Position numbers and translations under genes: made by a program
Part shown: positions 15,654-23,801 of the stretch, piece by piece
Numbering within the stretch: the first letter of the stretch is position 1
Layout of the letters: each line of letters starts with the position of its first letter
Origin: Chlamydia trachomatis
GTDB lineage: Bacteria > Chlamydiota > Chlamydiia > Chlamydiales > 2-12-FULL-49-11
Reading direction: 5' to 3'
Assembly (NCBI GenBank): GCA_945872565.1
Contig: CAMBZN010000013.1
Location: 1-35,923, forward strand
Length of the DNA: 35,923 nt
The notes under the pieces: generated by a model
The model's database searches: none
What the model was told of the DNA's origin: nothing
Seen by the model: the letters and a program-made list of their open reading frames with translations, nothing else

Positions 15654-16459
15654 AGCTTAACTCCCTTTTCTTCTGCATCCATTTTCGAATCATGCTTTAC
15701 AGCATCATCTTTATTATGAGCTTTTTTTGATTCAAAGTGCCTGCCTTCTTCATCAGAGGCTCTTAAAGGCAAACCGTTTGCTTCTTTAGATTGCATAATA
15801 GCATTTTGAAGAGCTTTTAGAATTACTTTATTGCTTTTTAAAGCATCATCATTTGCTGGGATTACATAATCCACTGAATCAGGATCACCATTTGTATCGA
15901 TTATTGCAATGATTGGAATGCCTAATTTTTTTGCTTCTGCAACACTTAAGTGCTCAGATATTGGATCAACAATTACAAGTACCCCAGGGACTTTTCTCAT
16001 CGCTCTAATACCACAAAGGTTTTTATTCAATTTTACTTGCTTCTTCATTAATAAAGAGATTTCTTTTTTCGTAAGACCTTCAGCACCTGCTCCGAGAACT
16101 TTCTCTATACGCTCTAATTTTTTGATTGACTGACGAATGGTTGAAAGATTTGTTAGCATACCACCGAGCCATCTTTCTGCAACGTAATACTCTCCACACT
16201 CTTCAGCACAATCTTCAACAACCAATTTAGCCTGTTTTTTTGTTCCTACAAACAGAACACTTTTACCCTTAGCAACTTCTTTGTAAATCACTTCACAAGC
16301 CTTTTTCAAATGATACATTGTTTTTGAAAGATCAATGATATGAATGCCATTTCTTTCTTCGTAAATAAATCTTTTCATTTTTGGGTTCCAACGATAGGTC
16401 TGATGTCCAAAATGAACCCCTGCTTCTAATAATTCTTTAATGGAAACATCCACTTTCAT
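15650..16459 (-). CDS. rpsB: 30S ribosomal protein S2
   Basis: S2 is the large head protein of the small ribosomal subunit. Motifs: LLEAGVHFGHQTYRWNPKMK, GIHIIDLSKT, FVGTKKQAK, RWLGGMLTNL and IIAIIDTNGDPDSVDYVIPAN. I prefer the ATG at 16459 because it aligns with S2 proteins elsewhere. An in-frame TTG at 16477 has the better-placed GAGG site and would add six residues. A charged C-terminal tail (KHDSKMDAEEKGVKL) extends past the core. It is the first gene of the rpsB-tsf-pyrH-frr operon. Confidence 0.95.
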   Translation of the reverse strand: MKVDVSIKELLEAGVHFGHQTYRWNPKMKRFIYEERNGIHIIDLSKTMYHLKKACEVIYKEVAKGKSVLFVGTKKQAKLVVEDCAEECGEYYVAERWLGGMLTNLSTIRQSIKKLERIEKVLGAGAEGLTKKEISLLMKKQVKLNKNLCGIRAMRKVPGVLVIVDPISEHLSVAEAKKLGIPIIAIIDTNGDPDSVDYVIPANDDALKSNKVILKALQNAIMQSKEANGLPLRASDEEGRHFESKKAHNKDDAVKHDSKMDAEEKGVKL

Positions 16460-16571
16460 GTTTTTTAACTCAGTCAAAAATACCTCACTTGTAAGTTACT
16501 ATGGTTCTGCATCTTGTTTCTTGTTTTGAAAGATGCTACAAATACTTCCCCTCACATTGAGTAAGAAGGTT

Positions 16572-16642
16572 AGCGCCCGATCAGAATCGAACTGACACTC
16601 ATAGCTTGGAAGGCTATTGTTCTACCGTTGAACTACGGGCGC
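16572..16642 (-). tRNA. tRNA-Gly (anticodon TCC)
   Basis: On the minus strand GCGCCCG pairs with CGGGCGC, the anticodon loop CTTCCAA is closed by ATAGC/GCTAT, and the T loop is TTCGATT. The discriminator is T, as is usual for tRNA-Gly, and CCA is not encoded. It sits about 95-110 bases upstream of rpsB on the same strand and may share its transcript. Confidence 0.94.
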
Positions 16643-16789
16643 AAATAATAGAAAACATTATATTTAAGACTCGCTTTCTGCGCAATACTTTTTTTTCATC
16701 ATCTACTTGAAATAAAAAATCACTCCTTGAATAAAAACCTTGGTTCAAATAGTATAAATTAATAATTTTAACATCATCGAAGAGTGATT

Positions 16790-17647
16790 ATGCATTGGTC
16801 AAAAGCTATTATATTTTTTTTTATTACCATCTCTGCATATGCAAATTCTCCCATTTTAGTTGCTGCTGATAAGCCCTCTCTCTCGGGAGGAGAATTGATC
16901 CATAGTATTGAAGCAGCCTACTTAGAAGGTGCATATAATTCTCTTCTGGAAAGTCTTGATCAAGATTACCAAAAAAACAGTGAAAACGGTCAAGTTATAC
17001 CCACAGAAGAGGAGATGCTCTTTTGGGATGGTATTTGCTTAAGAAATCAAAGGAATAAAAAAGCTCTTCTTGAAGAATTGGAACTTTTTTCGTTACAGAA
17101 GCCTTTCTGCTGTACCCAAAAAATCCTCCATGAATTCATCTCTTTTTCTCTTACAGAGCAAGAGCGGGCGGACTTATTATTTATCACTCACTCATTAGAG
17201 ACATTACCCACTAATATAGATGATAAATCACCTGATTACTATGAAATATGGCTCGGAATCAAGCAGATTACTCATATGTTTAAAGTCAAACATGCTATTT
17301 TAAATGCTCGAATTATTGCCTCTGATTATTATACCCCAGATGATATCAAAGCCCATCACATTGCCATCGACCTATCTACAAGAGATACTCTCATGGCTTT
17401 TGTCTGCCGGGATAGGCTCTTAAGGGAGCAAGTAGAAAGGTCATTTGCTGCATATGTTAAATATCTAGCTTATGAATACAATTTTTACTATATCACCTCC
17501 CTTCTGGATGGTGAAATAAAGGAGGTCTCTGAAAGTGAAGAGGCTGTTAAACAATTGATCGCCCGTTTTATGGAAGAGGCGATGAAAATTAGATCCGATC
17601 AACTCCATTTTATTAGCAGACTTGGTGCAGGCGTATTTCCCGAATAA
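16790..17647 (+). CDS. Exported protein of unknown function
   Basis: A 285-residue protein with a signal peptide (HWSKAIIFFFITISAYANS), starting at the ATG at 16790; GAAGAG lies shortly upstream, and an in-frame GTG two codons earlier is less likely. The mature part is acidic and helical with no motif I recognise. It has single cysteines plus a CC pair (KPFCCTQ). It occupies the spot next to rpsB/tRNA-Gly where Chlamydiaceae have ompA, but it is not porin-like: it lacks the beta-barrel repeat pattern and a C-terminal Phe. An envelope or periplasmic role is a guess. Confidence 0.7.
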   Translation: MHWSKAIIFFFITISAYANSPILVAADKPSLSGGELIHSIEAAYLEGAYNSLLESLDQDYQKNSENGQVIPTEEEMLFWDGICLRNQRNKKALLEELELFSLQKPFCCTQKILHEFISFSLTEQERADLLFITHSLETLPTNIDDKSPDYYEIWLGIKQITHMFKVKHAILNARIIASDYYTPDDIKAHHIAIDLSTRDTLMAFVCRDRLLREQVERSFAAYVKYLAYEYNFYYITSLLDGEIKEVSESEEAVKQLIARFMEEAMKIRSDQLHFISRLGAGVFPE

Positions 17648-17698
17648 ATCCAAAATAAATTTAATCGAAGTTAATCTTTCTCCCTTGTTTTATCGAAA

Positions 17699-17740
17699 GA
17701 AAGTGGCCGGTACTGGAGCAAAATAAGGGACCCATTTAAA
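17699..17740. repeat. Possible insertion-sequence end remnant
   Basis: AAAGTGGCC (17700-17708) and AAGGGACCC (17725-17733) stand about 25 bases apart in non-coding DNA. The spaced GTGGCC/GGGACC blocks resemble the multiple end repeats of IS21-type elements, recalled from memory. No transposase gene remains nearby. It lies just upstream of the carbonic anhydrase gene. Confidence 0.25.
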
Positions 17741-17786
17741 TAGCCAATCAATTAAGATCTTTGTCAAAGAACTGCCGAAAGTACCA

Positions 17787-18422
17787 ATGAAAAAACTTAT
17801 TAAAGGGATTATTGATTTTAGAAAGGGACTCACTCAAGAGAGCCGCGCCCTTTTTGCAAGGCTTGCTATTGAGCAGCGCCCAGATGCGCTATTGATTGCT
17901 TGCTCAGATAGTAGAGTTGTACCAAACCTATTTGCCTCTACAAACCCTGGGGATGTATTTGTTTTAAGAAATATAGGGAATTTAATACCCCCCGCCTATA
18001 CAGGGGAGTGTACAAGCGCAGCTGCTGCCCTTGAATTTTCAGCATTGTCTCTAAATGTTTCTGATATTATTGTTTGTGGTCACTCTGAATGCGGAGCGAT
18101 GCAAACTCTTTGCCAAGGCTTAAACGGGCGGTCTTGCCCAAACCTTGAATCATGGCTAAAATATGGCAAGGAATCGTTAAACAAGGTAAACAGTGGTTTT
18201 ACTCTAGATCCTACTTTATCCAAGCACAATCAAGTCTCACAAGTGAATGTATTGCAACAAATGGAACATATAGCAAGTTATTCATTTATCGCTGATCGAA
18301 TAAAAAGGGGCGATCTGGCTATTCATGGATGGTGGTTTGACATTGCTCAAGCTGATGTCTATTGCTACCTGCACTCTATTAATCGCTTTGTGCTAATAGA
18401 TGCCGATCCAGCAATTTTTTGA
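17787..18422 (+). CDS. Beta-class carbonic anhydrase
   Basis: The enzyme interconverts CO2 and bicarbonate in the cytosol. Zinc ligands and catalytic pair are all present: CSDSR (Cys39, Asp41, Arg43) and HSECGA (His99, Cys102). VLRNIGN and IHGWWFDIAQA also match the family, and 211 residues is a normal length. No strong ribosome site is visible (GAAAG only). The gene is flanked upstream by a possible IS-end remnant and downstream, immediately after the stop, by an inverted-repeat element, suggesting acquisition or rearrangement. Supply of bicarbonate for carboxylation is the likely role. Confidence 0.93.
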   Translation: MKKLIKGIIDFRKGLTQESRALFARLAIEQRPDALLIACSDSRVVPNLFASTNPGDVFVLRNIGNLIPPAYTGECTSAAAALEFSALSLNVSDIIVCGHSECGAMQTLCQGLNGRSCPNLESWLKYGKESLNKVNSGFTLDPTLSKHNQVSQVNVLQQMEHIASYSFIADRIKRGDLAIHGWWFDIAQADVYCYLHSINRFVLIDADPAIF

Positions 18423-18593
18423 TATAGTCGATTAAACTTGAATTGATAAATTTGACTTAAGCAAAACATAGCAAATGAAAGCGCAAACATCCAACCGGCA
18501 AAACTCATGCCCAATCGGCATGGGCGAGAGGGCGTATCCATTTAGCAAAGTCGTAACAATTAAAATTTATCAATTGAGGTTTAATCGACTATA
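18423..18593. repeat. MITE-like element with 31-base terminal inverted repeats
   Basis: The ends 18423-18453 and 18563-18593 (outer sequence TATAGTCGATTAAAC) are inverted copies with only two mismatches. The 171-base unit has no ORF and contains an internal small palindrome (CATGCC...GGCATG). The ends begin TATAG/CTATA, which would fit insertion at a TA dinucleotide, as for Tc1/mariner (IS630) relatives. The left end touches the stop codon of the carbonic anhydrase gene. Only one copy is in this window. Confidence 0.6.
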
Positions 18594-18616
18594 AAAGTGG
18601 GATTTATCCGCTTTTT
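18593..18616. terminator. Putative bidirectional terminator
   Basis: AAAAGTGG (18593-18600) pairs with CCGCTTTT (18608-18615), one pair being G-T, around a 7-base loop; T runs occur on both strands. It lies between the converging carbonic anhydrase and 18620-19615 genes, where it could end both transcripts. The stem is AT-rich, so strength is uncertain. Confidence 0.45.
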
Positions 18617-18619
18617 GTA

Positions 18620-19615
18620 CTAGTCACTAAAAACTTTGTTAAAGATATCTATAATATGCTGTTCGTACTGATCATTTAGCGGTGCAGCAAGCCCTGTTAA
18701 GGATCCCTCTGCCACTAGATTTCTTCGTTTCAATTCTTCCGCTAACTGCCGTAAACGAGCACTAAAAGTTCCAACGATGTTTCCGAAACTTTTTCTTTCC
18801 TCCGGTGACATCGATGGAAGGTGCTTGTTTGCAGCTGAAGGCATCTTCTCTAGCGCCGTTTTTACTCGAATAAATTTATTCTTGACCTCATCATCTGTCT
18901 CTTGAGATAGTGCGGGCAGGTCCGGCTGTACAGAACTCTTAAGTTTACTTCCCAGAGAAACTTGGAAACAACTAACAATTATTTGACAGATCTCTTTAGG
19001 ATTTAAATGATCAAATTCATTATTCTTAAGTTGAGTAGAAATCAATGCACAAGTATTGAGGTAAGCACGAGAAATTTTTATAATATTAGCAGAATCTACA
19101 ACCACTCCACGTTCTTGTTCAAGACGTAATAATTCACGACCTAAATCACGCAAAACTACAATCATTTTTTCAATTTTTTCTCTTTTTTGGAGAATATCCT
19201 TCCTACAAGGCAACTTGCCTTTTATAAAAGATGCTGAAATTAGACCCCCTTCCGAACGAAGAATAATGGCATATTTTTTCCCGGGCTCTAGATCTACCTT
19301 TGCCTCAAATTCTATCGCAACAGACGTTTCTACACTTCCTTGGGTTAAAACCCAAAAGAAAAAGTCATGAACTTTGTCCATGGTTACTATCAAACTGCTA
19401 CCTTTTTTACCTTCTCCCCCTTCAATTTGCTTTTCGAGTTGACACCTCTTTGGGTTTTCGATATTGATGTTCTTTGGTATTAAAACTGAATAAGTTGAAC
19501 CAGATTTATCAAATTTTATAATTATACTTTTATTTTCAAAATCGACCGGTTCCCCTTGACAATAGACATATATGTCTACCTTTGGTAGAGCTTGTACACT
19601 GCTTGGTCCTTCCAT
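18620..19615 (-). CDS. Cytosolic or secreted-effector-type protein of unknown function
   Basis: The ATG at 19615 has a textbook AAAGGAG site 6 bases upstream, so the 331-residue frame is probably real. It has no signal peptide or membrane segment. Residues 1-130 look beta-rich (VDIYVYCQGEPVDFENKSI; FFFWVLTQGSVETSVAIEF). From about 140 it is helical with a coiled-coil-like stretch (LQKREKIEKMIVVLRDLGRE), a proline/acidic linker, and a Lys/Arg-rich helical end. I recognise no family. Proteins of this kind in chlamydiae are sometimes type III effectors or chaperone clients, but that is conjecture. Confidence 0.7.
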   Translation of the reverse strand: MEGPSSVQALPKVDIYVYCQGEPVDFENKSIIIKFDKSGSTYSVLIPKNINIENPKRCQLEKQIEGGEGKKGSSLIVTMDKVHDFFFWVLTQGSVETSVAIEFEAKVDLEPGKKYAIILRSEGGLISASFIKGKLPCRKDILQKREKIEKMIVVLRDLGRELLRLEQERGVVVDSANIIKISRAYLNTCALISTQLKNNEFDHLNPKEICQIIVSCFQVSLGSKLKSSVQPDLPALSQETDDEVKNKFIRVKTALEKMPSAANKHLPSMSPEERKSFGNIVGTFSARLRQLAEELKRRNLVAEGSLTGLAAPLNDQYEQHIIDIFNKVFSD

Positions 19616-19697
19616 AATCAACTCCTTTTAAAATTAAGCACTTATTAATATAACAATTTACAGGCTCTTCTAAAAAAAGTCCAGTAAAACCCATCAA

Positions 19698-19739
19698 ATT
19701 ACATTAAGCAACTAATGTTTTGATATGTACTAATGTAAT
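19698..19739. repeat. Inverted repeat in the 19616-19894 intergenic stretch
   Basis: ATTACATTA (19698-19706) and TAATGTAAT (19731-19739) are perfect 9-base arms 24 bases apart. They lie 80-125 bases upstream of the 18620-19615 gene and could be an operator. The rest of this 279-base stretch holds no convincing gene. Confidence 0.3.
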
Positions 19740-19894
19740 GTTTCATTCAGGGTGGGATAATCGCTAAAAGTGGGATTAAAAGCAGCAGCTGATTATAAAA
19801 GTGTAATGGTTCATCAAGAAAAGGATATAAAAGAGGCAAATAATAACCCACCTACTTCTACCCAAACATTATTCCAAAATGTGAATTGTATTCT

Positions 19895-20278
19895 TTACAA
19901 CCTTGTAAAAAATGTCTTGTTGCTTGAATTCCCCCAACAAATGTTTTCCTTTTCATCAGCAAAAGTTGTGCTCCATTTTTTCATGGATATTTGGAGATCT
20001 TTAACCATTCTGGAAATTTCATCTGAAAAATCTAGATCCCCCTCAATGATTTGGCTATTAATTTTTTCGATAAAAATAAATTGATTCTTTTCATTTGCAA
20101 TCCATTTTGCCAAATTCTCTTTACTTGCACAAAGCTCTAGGGCACTATCGGTTTCCTGCAGTTGGTCGGTGATATATGTTTGAGTTACCTTATCTACCCT
20201 CACATCTTTATAGTGATTTCTAATCTTTCCAAGAAGTGCAAGTTGGAGAAAAAACAAACATTGTATAAAGAAAACCAC
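19895..20278 (-). CDS. Small protein of unknown function (GTG start)
   Basis: The GTG at 20278 is preceded by GGAG at 6 bases, which is the main support for this 127-residue frame. The product begins with a hydrophobic stretch (VFFIQCLFFLQLALLGK) that could be a signal or anchor, then a helical, mildly acidic body (TQTYITDQLQETDSALELCAS). There are three cysteines in all. No family is recognised. It sits between the 18620-19615 unknown gene and pbp2. It may be an accessory gene or a degraded piece of something larger. Confidence 0.45.
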   Translation of the reverse strand: MVFFIQCLFFLQLALLGKIRNHYKDVRVDKVTQTYITDQLQETDSALELCASKENLAKWIANEKNQFIFIEKINSQIIEGDLDFSDEISRMVKDLQISMKKWSTTFADEKENICWGNSSNKTFFTRL

Positions 20279-20428
20279 AACTATCTCCGTAAAATTTTAA
20301 ATCATTAACTTTTAATAACTAACAGCTTTTTTTTTCAAAGCGCTGTTAAGATGTCAAGAATGCTACCGATGCTGTTTAGCAACTAATAACTTATTCTTTT
20401 TTTTAGGGTCAAAAAGTTTTTGAACTGT

Positions 20429-20434
20429 TATAAT
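20429..20434 (+). promoter_or_regulatory. -10-like TATAAT at the pbp2 start
   Basis: TATAAT overlaps the ATG at 20433 and lies 7 bases before the in-frame ATG at 20442. No ribosome site or convincing -35 is visible. If it is a true -10 box, transcription would begin at about 20442 and the message would be leaderless. Confidence 0.35.
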
Positions 20435-23400
20435 GATCTTTATGAGAGAGATTTCAACCCATATTCATCGTATACTATTTCTATTGGCAAGCATCTTTTT
20501 ATTATTTGCAGCACGGATTTATTATTTAGCCGTCGTCAAGCATCAATACCATGTCGACTGTGCAAAAAAACCTGCCCTCAGATCCGTCATAAAAACCCCC
20601 AATCGTGGAACCATCCGGGATAGATTCAACAACCCCCTTGCAATAAATACTATCTCATACACAATTTCAGTTCTTTACGATCCTATTAAAAGACTCCCCC
20701 AGAAAAGCACCTCTATTGAAAATTCAATGAAGAAGATCATCCATCCAAGAAAAGAAGCGATCAACTCCCTTGCACTACTTTTGGAAAAGTTCTCCGATAA
20801 GGATGCAGAGTCTATTGAAGATCTCATCTATAGCAAAGCATCCCTATTTCCAAGCACGCCATTTAACATCGCAGTGGATGTCTCTGAAGATATCTTTTAT
20901 CTTCTAAAGCAAAAGGAATCTAGATACCCAGGTTTGCACATGCAAATCTGTAAAAAGCGGACCTACCCTCAAGGTAAGGTGGGGTCTCACCTTCTTGGGT
21001 ATATGGGCGCTATTGATCAGCGTGAACATATATCATTTAAGAACTCAATACAAACATTAAAAGAGTATTTGGAAAATCAAAAAAATGACCTTGTTACCCC
21101 TCTTCCTAAAGGGTACAACTCATTAAAAGAGTGCAAAGAGGCTTTGAAAAGTCACTTAGAAAAATCCTATACGCTCCATTCTCAAGTAGGGAAAAGTGGT
21201 ATAGAAAAAATGTTTGACAACGAACTTAAAGGCTCTATCGGAAAAGATTTCTATCTTGTTGATCACAAAGGTAATAGACGCTGCAAGCTCCCAGAATCGT
21301 ATGATGAGACCCCCGGTAGACGTGTGATGTTAACTATTTCATCAAAACTACAAGATCATTGTGAAAAACTTCTAGCAGACAGTGAAAAACTCAGAAGTGA
21401 AAACTTTCACCGAGCAGGAAAAGATCATAATCAGATTCCTGCCCCATGGATAAAGGGGGGCTCAATTGTTGCAATGATCCCCTCTACTGGAGAAATTGTT
21501 GCAATGGCCTCCTACCCTACTTTTGATCCTAATGACTTTTCAGCAGAAAATAAGGATAACGCTCTTACTTGGCTTGAAACCCCCTCCCACATTGAAAAAC
21601 TTTTTAATGGAGAAAAATCCCTATCTAAAGATACTTATAACATCAATACAGAAAATTGGACACATGAAAGCCGGGTTGTGGATTTTAATTTCTTTATCTC
21701 CAACATTTTGTCTAAAGACTCAAAAGTAAAAAAAGCAATTACTAAAATCAAAAATATCCACGGTGCAAACTTCATTCAAAACTGCATGGAAACACTCCTC
21801 TCTCTTTCAGAAGCGACCGATATGCACTCTTTAATGGACGCTCTTTACAGTGATAGCAAGCTTCATACCCCTACTTTTCATCAGGGAGAACGGGCACAAA
21901 AAGAAGCAATTATTGCTACCATCAATGCTAAAACCTCCCTTTTAGAAGAGATTCGTAAAGAAATTGACCCCTACTTCACTCTCATCCCTTTAAATGATGA
22001 TAAAATTCTCTTTTTAGATATTTTACGTCTTTTTTGCCCTAACCACCTCTTTGATGACTCCCTTCTAGCAGAAACTGGCGATGAAACTCTTGCAACCTAT
22101 AAAGAGTTTGGAGATGCTAAAATTTTTGTAGAAAAAGAGGTGTTAGAAATTACAAAAAAAATCTTTCATCTCATAGAGTTTAAACAATGGAGAAAAACCT
22201 ATTTCAAGGAGTATTTAGAAAGTAAGCGCATCGAAGAAAAAAATAATAAAAAGCACGCAAAGCCCTATATTTCCTACCTAGAAGAGATAGAACAAAAGCT
22301 TTTTGAGCACTTTTTTGAAATCAATAAATGGGAATTTATTTCTGCCTACCTAACAGTAGGGGCCCCTATTAATCCAAAAGATATTCGAATTCCCTATTTT
22401 CAAGCATTGATTGAAACAGGGCTTGCAAACAAAAACCCCTCTTACCTCAAACTGCAAGAACATTTGAAAACTCTTTCCGCCAGTCAAATTATCCCTTACA
22501 TAAAAACCATGCGCTCTTACAAAGAACTCAACAGACCATTGCTTGGAAAATACTATTTTCCATTTAAATCTGGAAATACCGCTACTGAGCAAGATCTTGC
22601 TCGTTCGTTCTACCCGGGAAAAGGGTTTGGCTTTTCTAAATCACATGCATTTGCAGAAAATACACCCCTTGGATCAAGCTTTAAGGTGTTTATTGGGTAC
22701 GAAGCATTGATGGAACATTATGCTTCCTTAGAAAATCCTACCTACCCACTAAACCCAATGACCATCATCGATCATTCCCCCCCCTATTCGGCAACGCTTA
22801 ATAAAAACTCAGTTCTTGGCTATGACCTTAATTACACTCCTATAAAAAGGATATATAAAGGGGGAAGGCTTCCAAGGGGGCATCAAAATATTGGTAAAGT
22901 AGACTTTTCCGAGGCGATGGAACGATCTTCGAACCTCTACTACTCCTTGCTTGCCTCTAATGTAATCAAAGATCCATCAACTTTAATAGAAACCATAAAA
23001 ACACTAGGCTTTGGTTCAAAAACCGGAATTTACCTCCCTTATGAAGCAACCGGGTCTATCCCCACAGACATTTTAACAAATCGTACTTCGCTTTATTCAT
23101 TTGCAATCGGGCAGCATTCCCTAATTGTAACACCCCTTCAAACTGCAGTTGCCCTATCTTCTCTTGTGAACAATGGACAGGTGATAAAGCCCCAAATTGT
23201 CAAGGCTATTGCAAATATGGAGCCTGAAAAAGATCAGACTACCCTACTATATAAAACCTCTGCTCATTATGAGAAACAGTATAAAAACATAGGCATTTTC
23301 TTTCCCATTTTCCCTCAAGCAGAAGAGGCAAAAACAGCCCCCTATCTTCATACCTATGAAACAGAAGTGGTTCGAAACCTTAACATTCCTGAGGCTGTGC

Positions 23401-23801
23401 ATAAAACTCTCATGATGAGTTTGTATAAAGTGGTAAACTCCTCAAAAGGAACTGCTCGACCTGAAGTTATCTCCTCTCTTCTTACCAACCCCTACAAAAG
23501 AGCTATTTATAAAAGTGTCATGAAAAACATGGGAGGGAAAACATCTACTGCTGAAATTGCCTATAACCCCACTCTTGATCGAGAACAAAAGGCAGTGATT
23601 GTAAAAAACATCTGGTTTACTGGAATTTCATTTACGGATACAACAGTTTTTTCAAACTCAGATCTTGTTGTTGTGGTACAACTTCTTTTTGGAAATCACG
23701 GAAAAGAGGCAGCACCTCTTGCAGCTTCTGTAATCAATGAATGGCAAAAAATCTTGAAAGAGGAAGAGCAGTCAAGCTACAAAAACACCTTTGAAAGATA
23801 G
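20433..23801 (+). CDS. pbp2: Penicillin-binding protein 2-type transpeptidase, very long chlamydial form
   Basis: A class B, elongation/division-type transpeptidase anchored by one N-terminal membrane helix (residues ~12-33), with a PBP-dimer domain following (TPNRGTIRDRFNNPLAIN). Active-site motifs: SSFK with catalytic Ser748, SSN at 832-834 and KTS at 1036-1038, where most PBPs have KTG. Between MASYPTFDPNDF (358-369) and SSFK lies a helical insertion of roughly 350 residues. This accounts for 1122 residues against ~630 in E. coli PBP2; Chlamydia PBP2 is also about 1080 long. The start could be 20433 or 20442. It ends 25 bases inside the convergent nnr gene. Chlamydiae use such enzymes for septal peptidoglycan. 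Confidence 0.93.
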   Translation: MIFMREISTHIHRILFLLASIFLLFAARIYYLAVVKHQYHVDCAKKPALRSVIKTPNRGTIRDRFNNPLAINTISYTISVLYDPIKRLPQKSTSIENSMKKIIHPRKEAINSLALLLEKFSDKDAESIEDLIYSKASLFPSTPFNIAVDVSEDIFYLLKQKESRYPGLHMQICKKRTYPQGKVGSHLLGYMGAIDQREHISFKNSIQTLKEYLENQKNDLVTPLPKGYNSLKECKEALKSHLEKSYTLHSQVGKSGIEKMFDNELKGSIGKDFYLVDHKGNRRCKLPESYDETPGRRVMLTISSKLQDHCEKLLADSEKLRSENFHRAGKDHNQIPAPWIKGGSIVAMIPSTGEIVAMASYPTFDPNDFSAENKDNALTWLETPSHIEKLFNGEKSLSKDTYNINTENWTHESRVVDFNFFISNILSKDSKVKKAITKIKNIHGANFIQNCMETLLSLSEATDMHSLMDALYSDSKLHTPTFHQGERAQKEAIIATINAKTSLLEEIRKEIDPYFTLIPLNDDKILFLDILRLFCPNHLFDDSLLAETGDETLATYKEFGDAKIFVEKEVLEITKKIFHLIEFKQWRKTYFKEYLESKRIEEKNNKKHAKPYISYLEEIEQKLFEHFFEINKWEFISAYLTVGAPINPKDIRIPYFQALIETGLANKNPSYLKLQEHLKTLSASQIIPYIKTMRSYKELNRPLLGKYYFPFKSGNTATEQDLARSFYPGKGFGFSKSHAFAENTPLGSSFKVFIGYEALMEHYASLENPTYPLNPMTIIDHSPPYSATLNKNSVLGYDLNYTPIKRIYKGGRLPRGHQNIGKVDFSEAMERSSNLYYSLLASNVIKDPSTLIETIKTLGFGSKTGIYLPYEATGSIPTDILTNRTSLYSFAIGQHSLIVTPLQTAVALSSLVNNGQVIKPQIVKAIANMEPEKDQTTLLYKTSAHYEKQYKNIGIFFPIFPQAEEAKTAPYLHTYETEVVRNLNIPEAVHKTLMMSLYKVVNSSKGTARPEVISSLLTNPYKRAIYKSVMKNMGGKTSTAEIAYNPTLDREQKAVIVKNIWFTGISFTDTTVFSNSDLVVVVQLLFGNHGKEAAPLAASVINEWQKILKEEEQSSYKNTFER

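Noticed and set aside
18594..19778. Two copies of AAAAGTGGGATT, near 18594 and 19766.
   Set aside because: The match is only 12 bases with no shared flanks; the first copy is explained by the terminator hairpin.
19770..20084. Plus-strand frame of 104 codons opposite the 19895-20278 gene.
   Set aside because: It has no ribosome site and low-complexity content; the minus-strand frame has a proper GGAG and a plausible protein sequence.
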